This document shows, piece by piece, positions 14,169 to 24,282 of a stretch of DNA of 41,175 nucleotides (its first letter is position 1; each line of letters begins with the position of its first letter). The translations under genes were made by a program, and so were the position numbers. The notes beneath the pieces are model-generated. The model searched no databases, had not been told where the DNA came from, and saw only the letters and a program-made list of their open reading frames with translations. Source of the stretch: Candidatus Rokuibacteriota bacterium. GTDB lineage: Bacteria > Methylomirabilota > Methylomirabilia > Rokubacteriales > CSP1-6. The stretch is taken from positions 1-41,175 of the forward strand of contig QHRU01000110.1 of assembly GCA_003220225.1 (NCBI GenBank). Direction: 5' to 3'.

Positions 14169-16504
14169 ATGTCTGCGCAGATCAGATCGCTCTATGCCTC
14201 CATGCCCGACCGCCTCGCGCGCGCCCGCAAGCTGTTCGGCCGGCCCCTCACGCTCAGCGAAAAGATCCTCGTCGCGCACTGCCACGACTTCGAGACGCAG
14301 GAGTGGCAGCGCGGCAAGGCGATCCTCCGCCTGCGCGTGGACCGCGTGGCGCTGCAGGATGTGACGGGCCAGATGGCGATCTTCCAGTTCATGATGTCCG
14401 GCCGCAAGCGGGTGGCGGTGCCGTCGACGATCCACTGCGACCACCTCATCCGCGCGGAGAGCGGCGCCGCCGCGGACCTCAATCGCGCCGTCAGTGAGAG
14501 CGCGGAGGTCTACAACTTCATCCGCTCCGCGGCGCGCAAGTACGGCCTCGGCTTCTGGCGTCCGGGCTCCGGCATCATCCACCAGGTCGTGCTGGAGAAC
14601 TACGCGACGCCGGGGACGCTCATGATCGCCGCCGACTCGCACACGCCGAACGCGGGCGGGCTCGGCATGCTGGCCATCGGCGTCGGCGGCGCGGACTGCG
14701 GCGAGGCGATGGCGGGGCTGCCGTGGGAGGTGCTCCATCCCAAGCTGATCGGCGTCCACCTCACGGGCAAGCTCTCCGGCTGGACGGCGCCCAAGGACGT
14801 CATCACCTACCTCTGCACATTGCTCACCGTGAAGGGCGGCACCAACAAGATCCTCGAGTACTTCGGTCCCGGCGCGGAGTCGATCAGCGCCACCGGCAAG
14901 GCGACCATCTGCAACATGGGCGCCGAGCTCGGCGCCACCACCTCGATCTTCCCGTTCGACCCGCGCATGGCCGCGTACCTGCGCGCCACCGACCGCGCCG
15001 ATCTCGCCGCGCTCGCCGAGGAGTTCCGCGAACACCTCGTGGCCGACCCGGAGACCGTGGACAGTCCGGCGGCGTTCTACGACGAGCTGGTCGAGATCAA
15101 CCTCGACACACTGGAGCCGCACGTCGTCGGCCCGCACTCGCCCGACCGCGGCCGGCCCATCGGCAAGCTCGGTGGTGAGGCGCGCCAGAACGCGTGGCCG
15201 GCGCAGATCACCAACGCGCTCATCGGCTCCTGCACGAACTCGTCGTACGAGGACATGCGCCGGGCCGCCCACGTCGCGATGCAGGGGCTCAAGGCGGGCC
15301 TCAAGGCGAAGGCGAAGTTCCTCGTCACGCCGGGCTCCGATCGGATCTACCAGACGATCAAGCGCGACGGCCTCATCGAGACCTTCGAGAAGATCGGCGG
15401 CACCGTGCTCGCCAACGCGTGCGGGCCGTGCATCGGCCAGTGGAAGCGCACGGACGTCGGCCCCGACCAGAAGAACACGATCGTCTCGTCCTTCAACCGT
15501 AACTTCCCCGGCCGTAACGACGGCTCGCAGGAGACGCTCTCGTTCATCACGAGCCCGGACGTCGTCACCGCGCTCGCCTTCGCGGGCACCCTCGAGTTCA
15601 ACCCGCTGACCGACACGCTGACGGCGCCGAACGGCGAGCGGGTGCGCTTCACGCCGCCCGAGGGCGAGGAGCTGCCGCGGCAGGGCTTCGCGGGCGGCGC
15701 GGAGGGCTACGAGGAGCCGGCGGCCGACCCCGACTCCGTGAAGATCGAGATCCCCGCGAACAGCGAGCGGCTCCAGGTGCTCGGCCCGTTCGTGGCGTGG
15801 GACGGCAAGGACTTCATCGACCTGCCGATCCTCGTCAAGACCAAGGGCAAGACGACCACGGACCACATCTCGCCGGCGGGCCCGTGGCTGCGCTTCCGCG
15901 GCCATCTCGACAAGATCAGCGACAACATGTTCCTCGGCGCCACCAACGCCTTCACCGGCGAGACGGGCAAGGGCGTCAACCCGCTCACCGGCGCCACCAG
16001 CCAGCCGTTCTCGAAGATCGCCCGCGAGCTCAAGGCGGCCGGCGTGCAGTGGATCGTCGTCGGCGACGAGAACTACGGCGAGGGGTCGAGCCGCGAGCAC
16101 GCGGCGATGTCGCCGCGCTACCTCGGCTGCGCGGCCGTCCTCGTGCGTTCCTTCGCCCGCATCCACGAGACCAATCTCAAGAAGCAGGGCGTGCTGCCGC
16201 TGACCTTCGCCGACCCGGCCGACTACGACAAGTTCGAGCAGGGCGACCGCGTGTCGATCACCGGTCTCTACACCCTCGAGCCGGGCAAGCCGGTCACCGT
16301 GCAGATCAGGAAGCCCGATGGCCGGGTGGTCACCATCCAGGCCCGGCACAGCATGACGCGAGAGCAGATCGCCTGGTTCCGCGCGGGCTCCGCGCTGAAC
16401 GCCGGCCAGGTCATCGATCCGAAGACCGGGGCGCCGGCGAAACTGGAAGCCGTGCATCTCGAGCCCGGCGACACCAAGGCGAAGCCCGGAAGAAAGGACG
16501 TCTG

Positions 16505-16505
<1 letters not shown>
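14169..16505 (+). CDS. acn: Aconitate hydratase (mitochondrial/AcnA-like)
   Basis: A 778-residue cytosolic [4Fe-4S] enzyme converting citrate to isocitrate through cis-aconitate. Cluster cysteines are visible at C355 ([12 protein letters not shown]), C418 and C421 ([11 protein letters not shown]). The substrate-binding SRNFPGRN-type motif appears as [10 protein letters not shown], and the swivelling C-terminal domain has [15 protein letters not shown]. The length and [13 protein letters not shown] segment match the mitochondrial-type aconitase. The start has AGGAGG 6 bases upstream. The stop overlaps the isocitrate dehydrogenase ATG (TGATG), so the two consecutive TCA steps are coupled. Confidence 0.96.
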
Positions 16506-17767
<1,262 letters not shown>

Positions 17768-17783
17768 CCTATAAGGAGAGAGA

Positions 17784-18716
17784 ATGGGGGCGCGTCCCAA
17801 GATCACGGTGGTCGGCGCCGGAAACGTCGGCGCCACCGTCGCCCAGTACGCGGTGGAAAAAGAGCTCGGCGACGTCGTGCTGGTGGACGTCATCGAGGGC
17901 GTGCCGCAGGGCAAGGCGCTCGACCTCGCCCAGGCCGGCTCCATCCACCGCTACGACTCGACGCTCGTCGGCAGCAACGGGTACGACGAGACGGCGGGCT
18001 CCGACGTCGTCGTCATCACGGCCGGCCTCGCGCGCAAGCCCGGCATGACGCGCGACGACCTGCTGTTCAAGAACGCCGAGATCGTCGGCTCCGTGGTCAA
18101 CGAGATCGTGACGCGCAGCCGGGCCGCCATCCTCGTGCTGGTCACCAACCCGCTCGACGCCATGGTGCAGCTCGCCTGGAAGAAGTCGGGCTTCCCGACC
18201 CAGCGCGTGTTCGGCATGGCCGGCGTGCTGGACTCCGCGCGCTTCCGCACCTTCATCGCGCGCGAGCTGAACGTGTCCGTGGAGAACGTCACGGCGTTCG
18301 TGCTGGGCGGCCACGGCGACACCATGGTGCCGCTCCCGCGCTACTCCACGGTGGCCGGCATCCCGATCACGGAGCTCCTGCCGAAGGCCAAGATCGACGA
18401 GCTGGTGCAGCGCACGGCCAACGGCGGCGCCGAGATCGTGGCCCTGCTCAAGACGGGCAGCGCCTATTACGCGCCGGCGGCCTCCGCCGTCGAGATGGTC
18501 GAGGCGATCCTGAAGGACAAGAAGAAGATCCTGCCGTGCGCGGCCTACCTGGACGGCCAGTATGGCGTGCAGGGGCTCTACGTCGGCGTGCCCGTCAAGC
18601 TCGGGCGCGGCGGCGTCGAACAGGTCATCGAGATCAAGCTCACGCCCGAGGAGCAGGCGGCGTTCGACAAGTCGGTCGGCGCCGTGCGCGAGCTGGTCGA
18701 CAAGCTCAAGCTCTAA
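17784..18716 (+). CDS. mdh: Malate dehydrogenase (LDH-like)
   Basis: A 310-residue NAD-dependent enzyme of the LDH-like MDH type, oxidizing malate to oxaloacetate. It has the Rossmann motif [12 protein letters not shown], an Asp at the end of strand 2 (LVDVIEG) for NAD preference, the TNPLDAM segment, [12 protein letters not shown] with the substrate-binding Arg, and the catalytic His177 in [10 protein letters not shown]. An AAGGAGAGAG Shine-Dalgarno sequence precedes the ATG, 16 bases after the isocitrate dehydrogenase gene. Confidence 0.96.
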   Translation: MGARPKITVVGAGNVGATVAQYAVEKELGDVVLVDVIEGVPQGKALDLAQAGSIHRYDSTLVGSNGYDETAGSDVVVITAGLARKPGMTRDDLLFKNAEIVGSVVNEIVTRSRAAILVLVTNPLDAMVQLAWKKSGFPTQRVFGMAGVLDSARFRTFIARELNVSVENVTAFVLGGHGDTMVPLPRYSTVAGIPITELLPKAKIDELVQRTANGGAEIVALLKTGSAYYAPAASAVEMVEAILKDKKKILPCAAYLDGQYGVQGLYVGVPVKLGRGGVEQVIEIKLTPEEQAAFDKSVGAVRELVDKLKL

Positions 18717-18727
18717 CGGAGGTGACC

Positions 18728-19267
18728 ATGGCCGCAAAGAAGGCCAAGGCGCGCCGGCCGGCGCGGGCCAAGCGGCCGGCCGCCACGCGCGTTCGACCGG
18801 TGCCGGCCGGCTACCACACCGTCACCCCGTATCTCACCGTCGACGACGGCGCGCGCGCGATCGAGTTCTACGCGCGCGCGTTCGGCGCGCGCGAGAAAGA
18901 GCGCATGCCGGGGCCCGGCGGCAAGATCATGCACGCCGAGCTGCGCGTCGGCGACTCCGTCGTGATGCTGAGCGACGAGTTTCCGGGCATGAGCACCGCG
19001 CGCTCGCCCAAGGCGCTCGGCGGCACCACGGGCGGGCTCTTCCTCTACCTGCCCGACGTGGACGCCGCGTTCAAGCGCGCGGTGGAGGCCGGCTGCAAGG
19101 TTCTCATGCCGCTCACCGACATGTTCTGGGGCGACCGCTTCGGCAAGCTCGAGGACCCGTTCGGCAACCAGTGGAGCCTCGCCACCCACAAGGAAGACGT
19201 GTCGCCACGCGAGCAGGCCGAGCGCGCGAAATCGGCGATGGCGAAGCTGAGCCCGGGCGGCGCCTGA
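18728..19267 (+). CDS. VOC-superfamily (glyoxalase/PhnB-like) protein
   Basis: A 179-residue protein: a basic Lys/Arg/Ala-rich N-terminal tail (about 1-28), then a vicinal-oxygen-chelate domain of the PhnB/YdcE-like type starting TVTPYLTVDDGARAIEFY and ending DPFGNQWSLATH. Such proteins include glyoxalases, dioxygenases and resistance proteins, so the substrate is unknown. It overlaps the fumarase alpha start (TGATG) and lies within the TCA operon, perhaps dealing with a reactive metabolite. The basic tail could be a disordered extension. Confidence 0.82.
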   Translation: MAAKKAKARRPARAKRPAATRVRPVPAGYHTVTPYLTVDDGARAIEFYARAFGAREKERMPGPGGKIMHAELRVGDSVVMLSDEFPGMSTARSPKALGGTTGGLFLYLPDVDAAFKRAVEAGCKVLMPLTDMFWGDRFGKLEDPFGNQWSLATHKEDVSPREQAERAKSAMAKLSPGGA

Positions 19268-20109
19268 TGCGCGAGATCCACGTCTCGGCCATCACGGACG
19301 CCGTCAAGAAGCTCTGCATGGAGGCGAACTGGAGCCTCGAGCCCGACATGCTGCGCGCCTTCGACCGTGCGCTCGGCACCGAGCGCTCGGCCGCCGGCAA
19401 GCAGGTGCTGACGATCTTGAAGCAGAACGCCGAGATGGCCCGCACGCGACAGATCCCGTACTGCCAGGACACGGGGATGGTGATCTGCTTCGTCGAGCTG
19501 GGGCAGGACGTGCACGTCACGGGCGGCGGCCTGTACGACGCCATCAACGAGGGCGTGAGCCAGGGCTACCGGGAAGGCTATCTGCGCGCCTCGATCGTGC
19601 GCTCGCCGTTCGACCGCGTGAACACCGGCGACAACACGCCGGCGGTGATCCACGTGGACGTCGTGCCCGGCGCGACCGTGAGGATCATGGTGATGGCCAA
19701 GGGCGGCGGCTGCGAGAACCGCTCGAAGTACACGATGCTGACGCCGGCGGCGGGACTGCCGGGCGTGAAGGACTTCGTGATCGAGTGCGTGAAGAACGCC
19801 GGCCCGGACGCCTGCCCGCCGCTCATCCTCGGCGTGGGCGTCGGCGGCACGTTCGAGAAGTCCGCGATCCTGTCCAAGAAGGCGCTCTTCCGCGAGCTCG
19901 GCTCGCCGAATCCGGATCCGACCCTGGACGCGCTGGAGCAGGAGCTGCTCGCGCGCGCCAACCGGCTGGGCATCGGGCCGCAGGGCTACGGCGGCGACAC
20001 CACGTCCTTCGGCATCCACATCCTCACCTACCCCTGTCACATCACCTCCCTCCCCGTCGCCGTCACCATCGAATGCCACGCCCACCGCCACAAGGAAGTG
20101 ACGCTGTGA
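19267..20109 (+). CDS. Class I fumarase, alpha subunit
   Basis: The 280-residue [4Fe-4S]-binding subunit of the two-subunit fumarase/tartrate dehydratase family, converting fumarate to malate. The three expected cluster cysteines are visible: C66 (YCQDTGMV), C149 (GGGCENRS) and C183 (DACPPLILG). It ends CHAHRHKEVTL. The final 38 bases of this coding region (20068-20105) recur exactly at 20214-20251, next to the beta-subunit start, showing that the gene junction was duplicated. Confidence 0.93.
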   Translation: MREIHVSAITDAVKKLCMEANWSLEPDMLRAFDRALGTERSAAGKQVLTILKQNAEMARTRQIPYCQDTGMVICFVELGQDVHVTGGGLYDAINEGVSQGYREGYLRASIVRSPFDRVNTGDNTPAVIHVDVVPGATVRIMVMAKGGGCENRSKYTMLTPAAGLPGVKDFVIECVKNAGPDACPPLILGVGVGGTFEKSAILSKKALFRELGSPNPDPTLDALEQELLARANRLGIGPQGYGGDTTSFGIHILTYPCHITSLPVAVTIECHAHRHKEVTL

Positions 20110-20251
20110 GGACGGCGGCGCTGCGCGATCTCCCCCTCCGTCCGAGCGCCGGCGTTGCCGGCGCCATCGAAGGGGGGAGGTTCGGAAGGGGGGCGCAGCC
20201 CCCCTCCGAGGAAATCGAATGCCACGCCCACCGCCACAAGGAAGTGACGCT
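20068..20251 (+). repeat. Duplicated fumarase alpha/beta junction (38-bp direct repeat, period 146)
   Basis: Bases 20068-20105, the last codons of the alpha subunit, are repeated perfectly at 20214-20251. The second copy carries the AAGGAAG (20238-20244) that serves as the beta-subunit ribosome-binding site, 7 bases before the ATG at 20252. In the second copy the old stop would overlap this ATG as CTATGA, which looks like the original coupled junction. The DNA between the copies contains a 74-base palindromic element. Confidence 0.85.
20143..20216. repeat. Palindromic element, copy A (intergenic)
   Basis: A 74-base element starting CGAGCGCCGGC and ending GAGGAAATC. It holds a GCCGGC-based inverted repeat and a strong hairpin (GGGGGG-CGCA-GCCCCCC). 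It matches 20267-20341 with few differences, including one base fewer. It sits between the alpha stop and the duplicated junction. Confidence 0.8.
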
Positions 20252-20914
20252 ATGAGCGATCGCGATCGAGCGCCGGCTTCGCCGGTGCCATCGAAGGGGG
20301 GAGGTTTCGGAAGAGGGGCGCAGCCCCCCTCCGAGGAAATCAAAGACGTGCGGACGCCGTTCTCCGACGCGGACGTGGAGTCGCTGAAGGCGGGCGATCG
20401 CGTCCGCATCTCGGGCGTCATCTATACGGCGCGCGACGCGGCCCATGCGCGCCTGCTTCCCCTGATCGAGAAGGGCGAGGCGCTGCCGATCGACGTCACG
20501 GGCCAGATCATCTATTACACCGGTCCGTCGCCGGCCCGGCCGGGCACCGTGATCGGCTCCGTCGGGCCGACGACCGCCAGCCGCATGGACAAGTTCACGC
20601 CGTCGCTCTTGAAGCTCGGACTCAAGGGCACGATCGGCAAGGGCTACCGCGGTCAGCCGGTGAAGGACGCGCTGAAGCAGTACAAGGCGATCTACTTCGG
20701 CGCGATCGGCGGCGCCGGCGCCGTGCTCTCCGAGTTCGTGAGGAAGGCGGAGGTCGTGGCCTACGAGGACCTCGGCACGGAGGCGATCCGCCGGCTCGAG
20801 GTGGACGCCTTCCCGGCCATCGTGCTCTACGACTGCCACGGCGGCGATCTCTACCAGGACGGGCAGAAGGTCTACGCGAGGGAGGACCCATACCCTCAGG
20901 GAGGGCACAAGTGA
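20252..20914 (+). CDS. Class I fumarase, beta subunit, with repeat-encoded N-terminal extension
   Basis: A 220-residue beta subunit completing the fumarase. The conserved domain begins near VRTPFSDADVESLKAGDRV (about residue 32) and contains YTARDAAHARL, GPTTASRMDKF and AIVLYDCHGGDLY. The ATG at 20252 is chosen for AAGGAAG 7 bases upstream; an in-frame ATG at 20219 lacks one. Residues 6-30 (RAPASPVPSKGGG through PSEEI) are encoded by palindromic element copy B, an extension absent from ordinary fumarase beta subunits. The stop overlaps the GTG of the SDH anchor (GTGA). Confidence 0.92.
   Translation: MSDRDRAPASPVPSKGGGFGRGAQPPSEEIKDVRTPFSDADVESLKAGDRVRISGVIYTARDAAHARLLPLIEKGEALPIDVTGQIIYYTGPSPARPGTVIGSVGPTTASRMDKFTPSLLKLGLKGTIGKGYRGQPVKDALKQYKAIYFGAIGGAGAVLSEFVRKAEVVAYEDLGTEAIRRLEVDAFPAIVLYDCHGGDLYQDGQKVYAREDPYPQGGHK
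20267..20341 (+). repeat. Palindromic element, copy B (inside fumarase beta)
   Basis: A 75-base copy of the element seen at 20143-20216. It has one extra T (GGTTTCGG versus GGTTCGG), which makes its length a multiple of three, and it has no stop in the beta-subunit frame. It contributes 25 residues rich in Gly, Pro, Ser and Arg to the N-terminus of the enzyme. Confidence 0.82.
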
Positions 20915-21717
20915 GCGCGCGGGTGACGGCGGCACGGCCGCCGATCGCGGCGCCCCATCTACGCCGGGACGCGTGGTGGGCGCTGCCGCTGACGGTCGTG
21001 ATCGTGCTCGGCAGCTTCATCGTGTATTCCACGTGGGCGGCCTTCCAGAACGCTCACTACTGGGCGCCGCCGTACCTGTCGCCCTTCTACTCGCCGTGCC
21101 TGTCCGCCACGTGCCTGCACGTGACCTTTGGCTACGGCCTGCCCGAGATCCAGCTGCCGATCATCGGCATCCTGTCGCCGGCGTTCCTGATCCTCTGGGG
21201 CCCTGGGCTCTTCCGGCTGACCTGCTACTACTACCGCAAGGCGTACTACCGCTCGTTCTGGCTCTCGCCGCCGGCGTGCGCCCTGCCCGATGCGCAGAGG
21301 CGCTACACCGGCGAGACGCGCTTTCCGCTCGTGCTGCAGAACTATCACCGGTACCTCTGGTACGTCGCCGTGATCTTCATCGTGCTGCTGACGTGGGACG
21401 CGGTCCTCGCGTTCCGGTTCCCGAGGCCCGCGGGCGGCACGGAGTTCGGCATCGGCGTCGGCACGCTCGTCATGTGGGCGAACGTGATCCTGCTCGCCGG
21501 CTACACGTTCTCGTGCCACTCGTGCCGGCACGTGTGCGGCGGTCACGTCGACGTGTTCTCGAAGGCGCCGACACGGTATCGCCTCTGGCACGTCATCACG
21601 CGTCTCAACGAGCAGCATCCGACCTTCGCGTGGCTCTCACTGTTCAGCGTGGGCCTGACCGACCTCTATATCCGCCTCGTCTCCCTGGGCGTGATTCGCG
21701 ACCTGAGGATCATCTAA
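20911..21717 (+). CDS. sdhC: Succinate dehydrogenase membrane anchor, 5-helix type with Cys/His-rich motif
   Basis: A 268-residue integral membrane protein with about five helices (roughly 24-46, 79-103, 143-166, 179-201, 240-262). The end of helix IV carries C202-H203-S-C205-R-H207-V-C209-G-G-H212. The gene sits directly before sdhA and sdhB, so it should be their anchor. Its size and helix number match the anchor of the mycobacterial Sdh1 type, for which a membrane-embedded Rieske-like [2Fe-2S] centre has been described. The Cys/His motif here could ligate such a cluster, but that is inference. The GTG start overlaps the fumarase beta stop. Confidence 0.8.
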   Translation: MSARVTAARPPIAAPHLRRDAWWALPLTVVIVLGSFIVYSTWAAFQNAHYWAPPYLSPFYSPCLSATCLHVTFGYGLPEIQLPIIGILSPAFLILWGPGLFRLTCYYYRKAYYRSFWLSPPACALPDAQRRYTGETRFPLVLQNYHRYLWYVAVIFIVLLTWDAVLAFRFPRPAGGTEFGIGVGTLVMWANVILLAGYTFSCHSCRHVCGGHVDVFSKAPTRYRLWHVITRLNEQHPTFAWLSLFSVGLTDLYIRLVSLGVIRDLRII

Positions 21718-23520
21718 ATGGCCAATCAGGACTACGAGGTGCACGAGCACGACGTCATCGTCATCGGAGCGGGCGGGGCCGGCCTGCGCGCGGCCATCGA
21801 GGCCGCCGCCCAGGGCGTGTCGGTGGGACTCGTCTGCAAGTCGCTCCTGGGCAAGGCCCACACCGTGATGGCGGAGGGCGGCATCGCCGCCGCGCTCGGC
21901 AACGTGTGGCCCGAGGACAACTGGCAGGTCCACTTCCGCGACACGATGCGCGGCGGCAAGATGCTCAACAACTGGCGCATGGCGCAGCTGCACGCCCAGG
22001 AGGCCCCGGAGCGCGTGCTGGAGCTGGAGCGCTGGGGCGCGCTCTTCGACCGCACCAAGGACGGCCGCATCCTCCAGCGCGACTTCGGCGGCCACCGCTA
22101 CGCGCGGCTCGCCCACGTCGGTGACCGCACCGGGCTCGAGATGATCCGCACGCTGCAGTACCACGGCATCCACCAGGGCCTCGACGTGTACATGGAGTGC
22201 ACGATCACGCGCCTGCTCAAGGACGGCGACCGCGTGGTCGGCGCCGTCGGCTACTGGCGCGAGAGCGGCCGCGTGGTGGTGTTCAAGGCGAAGGCGGTGA
22301 TCCTCGCGACGGGGGGCATCGGCAAGGCGTGGAAGATCACGTCGAACTCCTGGGAGTACACGGGCGACGGCCATTCGCTGGCCCTGTGGGCGGGCGCCGA
22401 CCTCATCGACATGGAGTTCGTGCAGTTCCACCCGACGGGGATGGTGTGGCCACCCTCCGTACGCGGCATCCTCGTCACCGAGGGCGTGCGCGGCGACGGC
22501 GGGACGCTGAAGAACAGCGAAGGCAAGCGCTTCATGTTTGACTACATCCCCGAGTTCTTCAAAGGGGAGACGGCCGACAACGAGGCCGAGGCCGACCGCT
22601 GGTACGAGGACAAGAAGAACAACCGCCGCACGCCCGATCTGCTGCCGCGCGACGAGGTCGCGCGGGCGATCAACTCCGAGGTGAAGGCCGGCCGCGGCAG
22701 CCCGCACGGCGGCGTCTTCCTCGACATCAACACGCGCCGCCCCGCCGACTACATCAAGAAGCGCCTGCCGTCGATGTACCACCAGTTCAAGGAGCTGGCG
22801 GGCGTGGACATCACGAAAGAGCCGATGGAGGTCGGGCCGACCTGCCACTACGTGATGGGCGGCGTCCGCGTGGACGCCGACACCGCGCAATCCACGGTGA
22901 AAGGCCTGTTCGCTGCCGGCGAAGTCGCCGGCGGTATGCATGGCAGTAATCGGCTGGGTGGCAACTCGCTCTCCGACCTGCTCGTGTTCGGCCGGCGCGC
23001 CGGGCTCTACGCCGCGCTCTACGCCAAGGACTTCGGCGGCACGCTGGTGGTGGACTCCGCACAGGTGGAGCAGGCCGCCCGCCAGATGCTGGCGCCGTTC
23101 GAGCGCACGGGCGGCGAGAATCCCTATGCGATCCAGTCCGACCTGCAAGACACGATGCAGGCGCTGGTCGGCATCATCCGCAACGAGGCCGACCTCAAGG
23201 AAGCGCTCAAGCGTCTGGACGTCCTCAAGGCGCGCGCGGCGAAGGTGCGCGTGGACGGCCATCGCCAGTACAACCCGGGCTGGCACACCGCGCTCGACCT
23301 GGATTCGCTGCTCACGGTCGCGGAGTGCTCGGCGCTGGCCGCGCTCGAGCGCAAGGAGAGCCGCGGCGGCCACACGCGCGAGGATCATCCGTACACCGAC
23401 GACACCTGGGGCAAGGTCAACGTCGTGGTTCGGCTCAAGGACGGGCGCATCCAGGTCAGCCGCGAGCCGCTGCCCGAGATGCCGCCGGATCTCAAGGCGC
23501 TGTTCCAGGAGCGCAAGTGA
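21718..23520 (+). CDS. sdhA: Succinate dehydrogenase flavoprotein subunit
   Basis: A 600-residue SDH flavoprotein. It has GAGGAG (17-22), the covalent FAD-binding His48 in KAHTVMAEGG, FHPTGMVW, TEGVRGDGG, TCHYVMGGV, SNRLGGNSL and the C-terminal RKESRGGHTRED. It oxidizes succinate to fumarate and passes electrons to SdhB. Unlike the divergent flavoprotein at 5597 it keeps the flavinylation histidine. The gene starts immediately after the anchor stop and its stop overlaps the sdhB ATG. Confidence 0.95.
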   Translation: MANQDYEVHEHDVIVIGAGGAGLRAAIEAAAQGVSVGLVCKSLLGKAHTVMAEGGIAAALGNVWPEDNWQVHFRDTMRGGKMLNNWRMAQLHAQEAPERVLELERWGALFDRTKDGRILQRDFGGHRYARLAHVGDRTGLEMIRTLQYHGIHQGLDVYMECTITRLLKDGDRVVGAVGYWRESGRVVVFKAKAVILATGGIGKAWKITSNSWEYTGDGHSLALWAGADLIDMEFVQFHPTGMVWPPSVRGILVTEGVRGDGGTLKNSEGKRFMFDYIPEFFKGETADNEAEADRWYEDKKNNRRTPDLLPRDEVARAINSEVKAGRGSPHGGVFLDINTRRPADYIKKRLPSMYHQFKELAGVDITKEPMEVGPTCHYVMGGVRVDADTAQSTVKGLFAAGEVAGGMHGSNRLGGNSLSDLLVFGRRAGLYAALYAKDFGGTLVVDSAQVEQAARQMLAPFERTGGENPYAIQSDLQDTMQALVGIIRNEADLKEALKRLDVLKARAAKVRVDGHRQYNPGWHTALDLDSLLTVAECSALAALERKESRGGHTREDHPYTDDTWGKVNVVVRLKDGRIQVSREPLPEMPPDLKALFQERK

Positions 23521-24278
23521 TGCCGACCGTCACCATGCACGTGTTCCGCGGAGACGCCCGCGGCGGGGACTTCAAGGAGTACCGCGTCGAGGCGGATCCG
23601 GGGATGGTGGTGCTCGACCTCATCCACCGCATCCAGGCCACGCAGGCCACCGACCTCGCGGTGCGCTGGAACTGCAAGGCGGGCAAGTGCGGCTCGTGCA
23701 GCGCCGAGATCGACGGCAAGCCGCGGCTCATGTGCATGACGCGGATGGATCTCTTCAATGAGGGCGAGCCGATCTCGGTGGCGCCCATCCGCGGCTTCCC
23801 GGCCATCCGCGACCTCGTCACCGACGTCTCCTACAACTATGTCAAGGCCAAGCAGGTGCCGCCGCTGCGCATCAAGCCGCCGGAGCCGGATGGCACCTAC
23901 CGGATGATGCAGGAAGACATCGACCGCATCCAGGAGTTCCACAAGTGCATCGAGTGCTTCCTCTGCCAGGACGTCTGCCACGTCATCCGCGACCACGAGG
24001 AGAACAAGCGCGCGTTCGCGGGGCCGCGCTTCTTCATCAAGCTGGCCAGCCTCGACATGCACCCGCTCGACACGGTCGACCGCTCGGCCTTCGTCAAGGA
24101 CGCGGCCGGCGTCGGCCTCTGCAACATCACGAAGTGTTGTACCGAGGTCTGCCCCGAGCACATCCATATCACGGACAACGCGATCATCCCGCTCAAGGAG
24201 CGGATGGCCGACGAGTTCTTCGATCCCGTCGTGTGGCTGCTGCGCAAGTTCCGCTCCAAGAAGAAGCAGCCCGCGTGA
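23520..24278 (+). CDS. sdhB: Succinate dehydrogenase iron-sulfur subunit
   Basis: A 252-residue iron-sulfur subunit. The [2Fe-2S] site is CKAGKCGSC plus a Cys 12 residues later (RLMC). The C-terminal clusters use CIECFLCQDVC and CNITKCCTEVC. The long spacer PPLRIKPPEPDGTYRM and the CCTEVC variant set it apart from the shorter paralogue at 11488. It links SdhA to the 5-helix anchor encoded upstream. Its ATG overlaps the sdhA TGA. Confidence 0.95.
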   Translation: MPTVTMHVFRGDARGGDFKEYRVEADPGMVVLDLIHRIQATQATDLAVRWNCKAGKCGSCSAEIDGKPRLMCMTRMDLFNEGEPISVAPIRGFPAIRDLVTDVSYNYVKAKQVPPLRIKPPEPDGTYRMMQEDIDRIQEFHKCIECFLCQDVCHVIRDHEENKRAFAGPRFFIKLASLDMHPLDTVDRSAFVKDAAGVGLCNITKCCTEVCPEHIHITDNAIIPLKERMADEFFDPVVWLLRKFRSKKKQPA

Positions 24279-24282
24279 CGGC

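Noticed and set aside
14109-16457. 782-codon frame opposite aconitase
   Set aside because: Antisense shadow; the plus strand encodes a complete aconitase with its cluster cysteines.
20219-20251. Earlier in-frame ATG for fumarase beta
   Set aside because: It lies in the copied alpha-subunit tail without a Shine-Dalgarno sequence, while the ATG at 20252 has AAGGAAG at good spacing.
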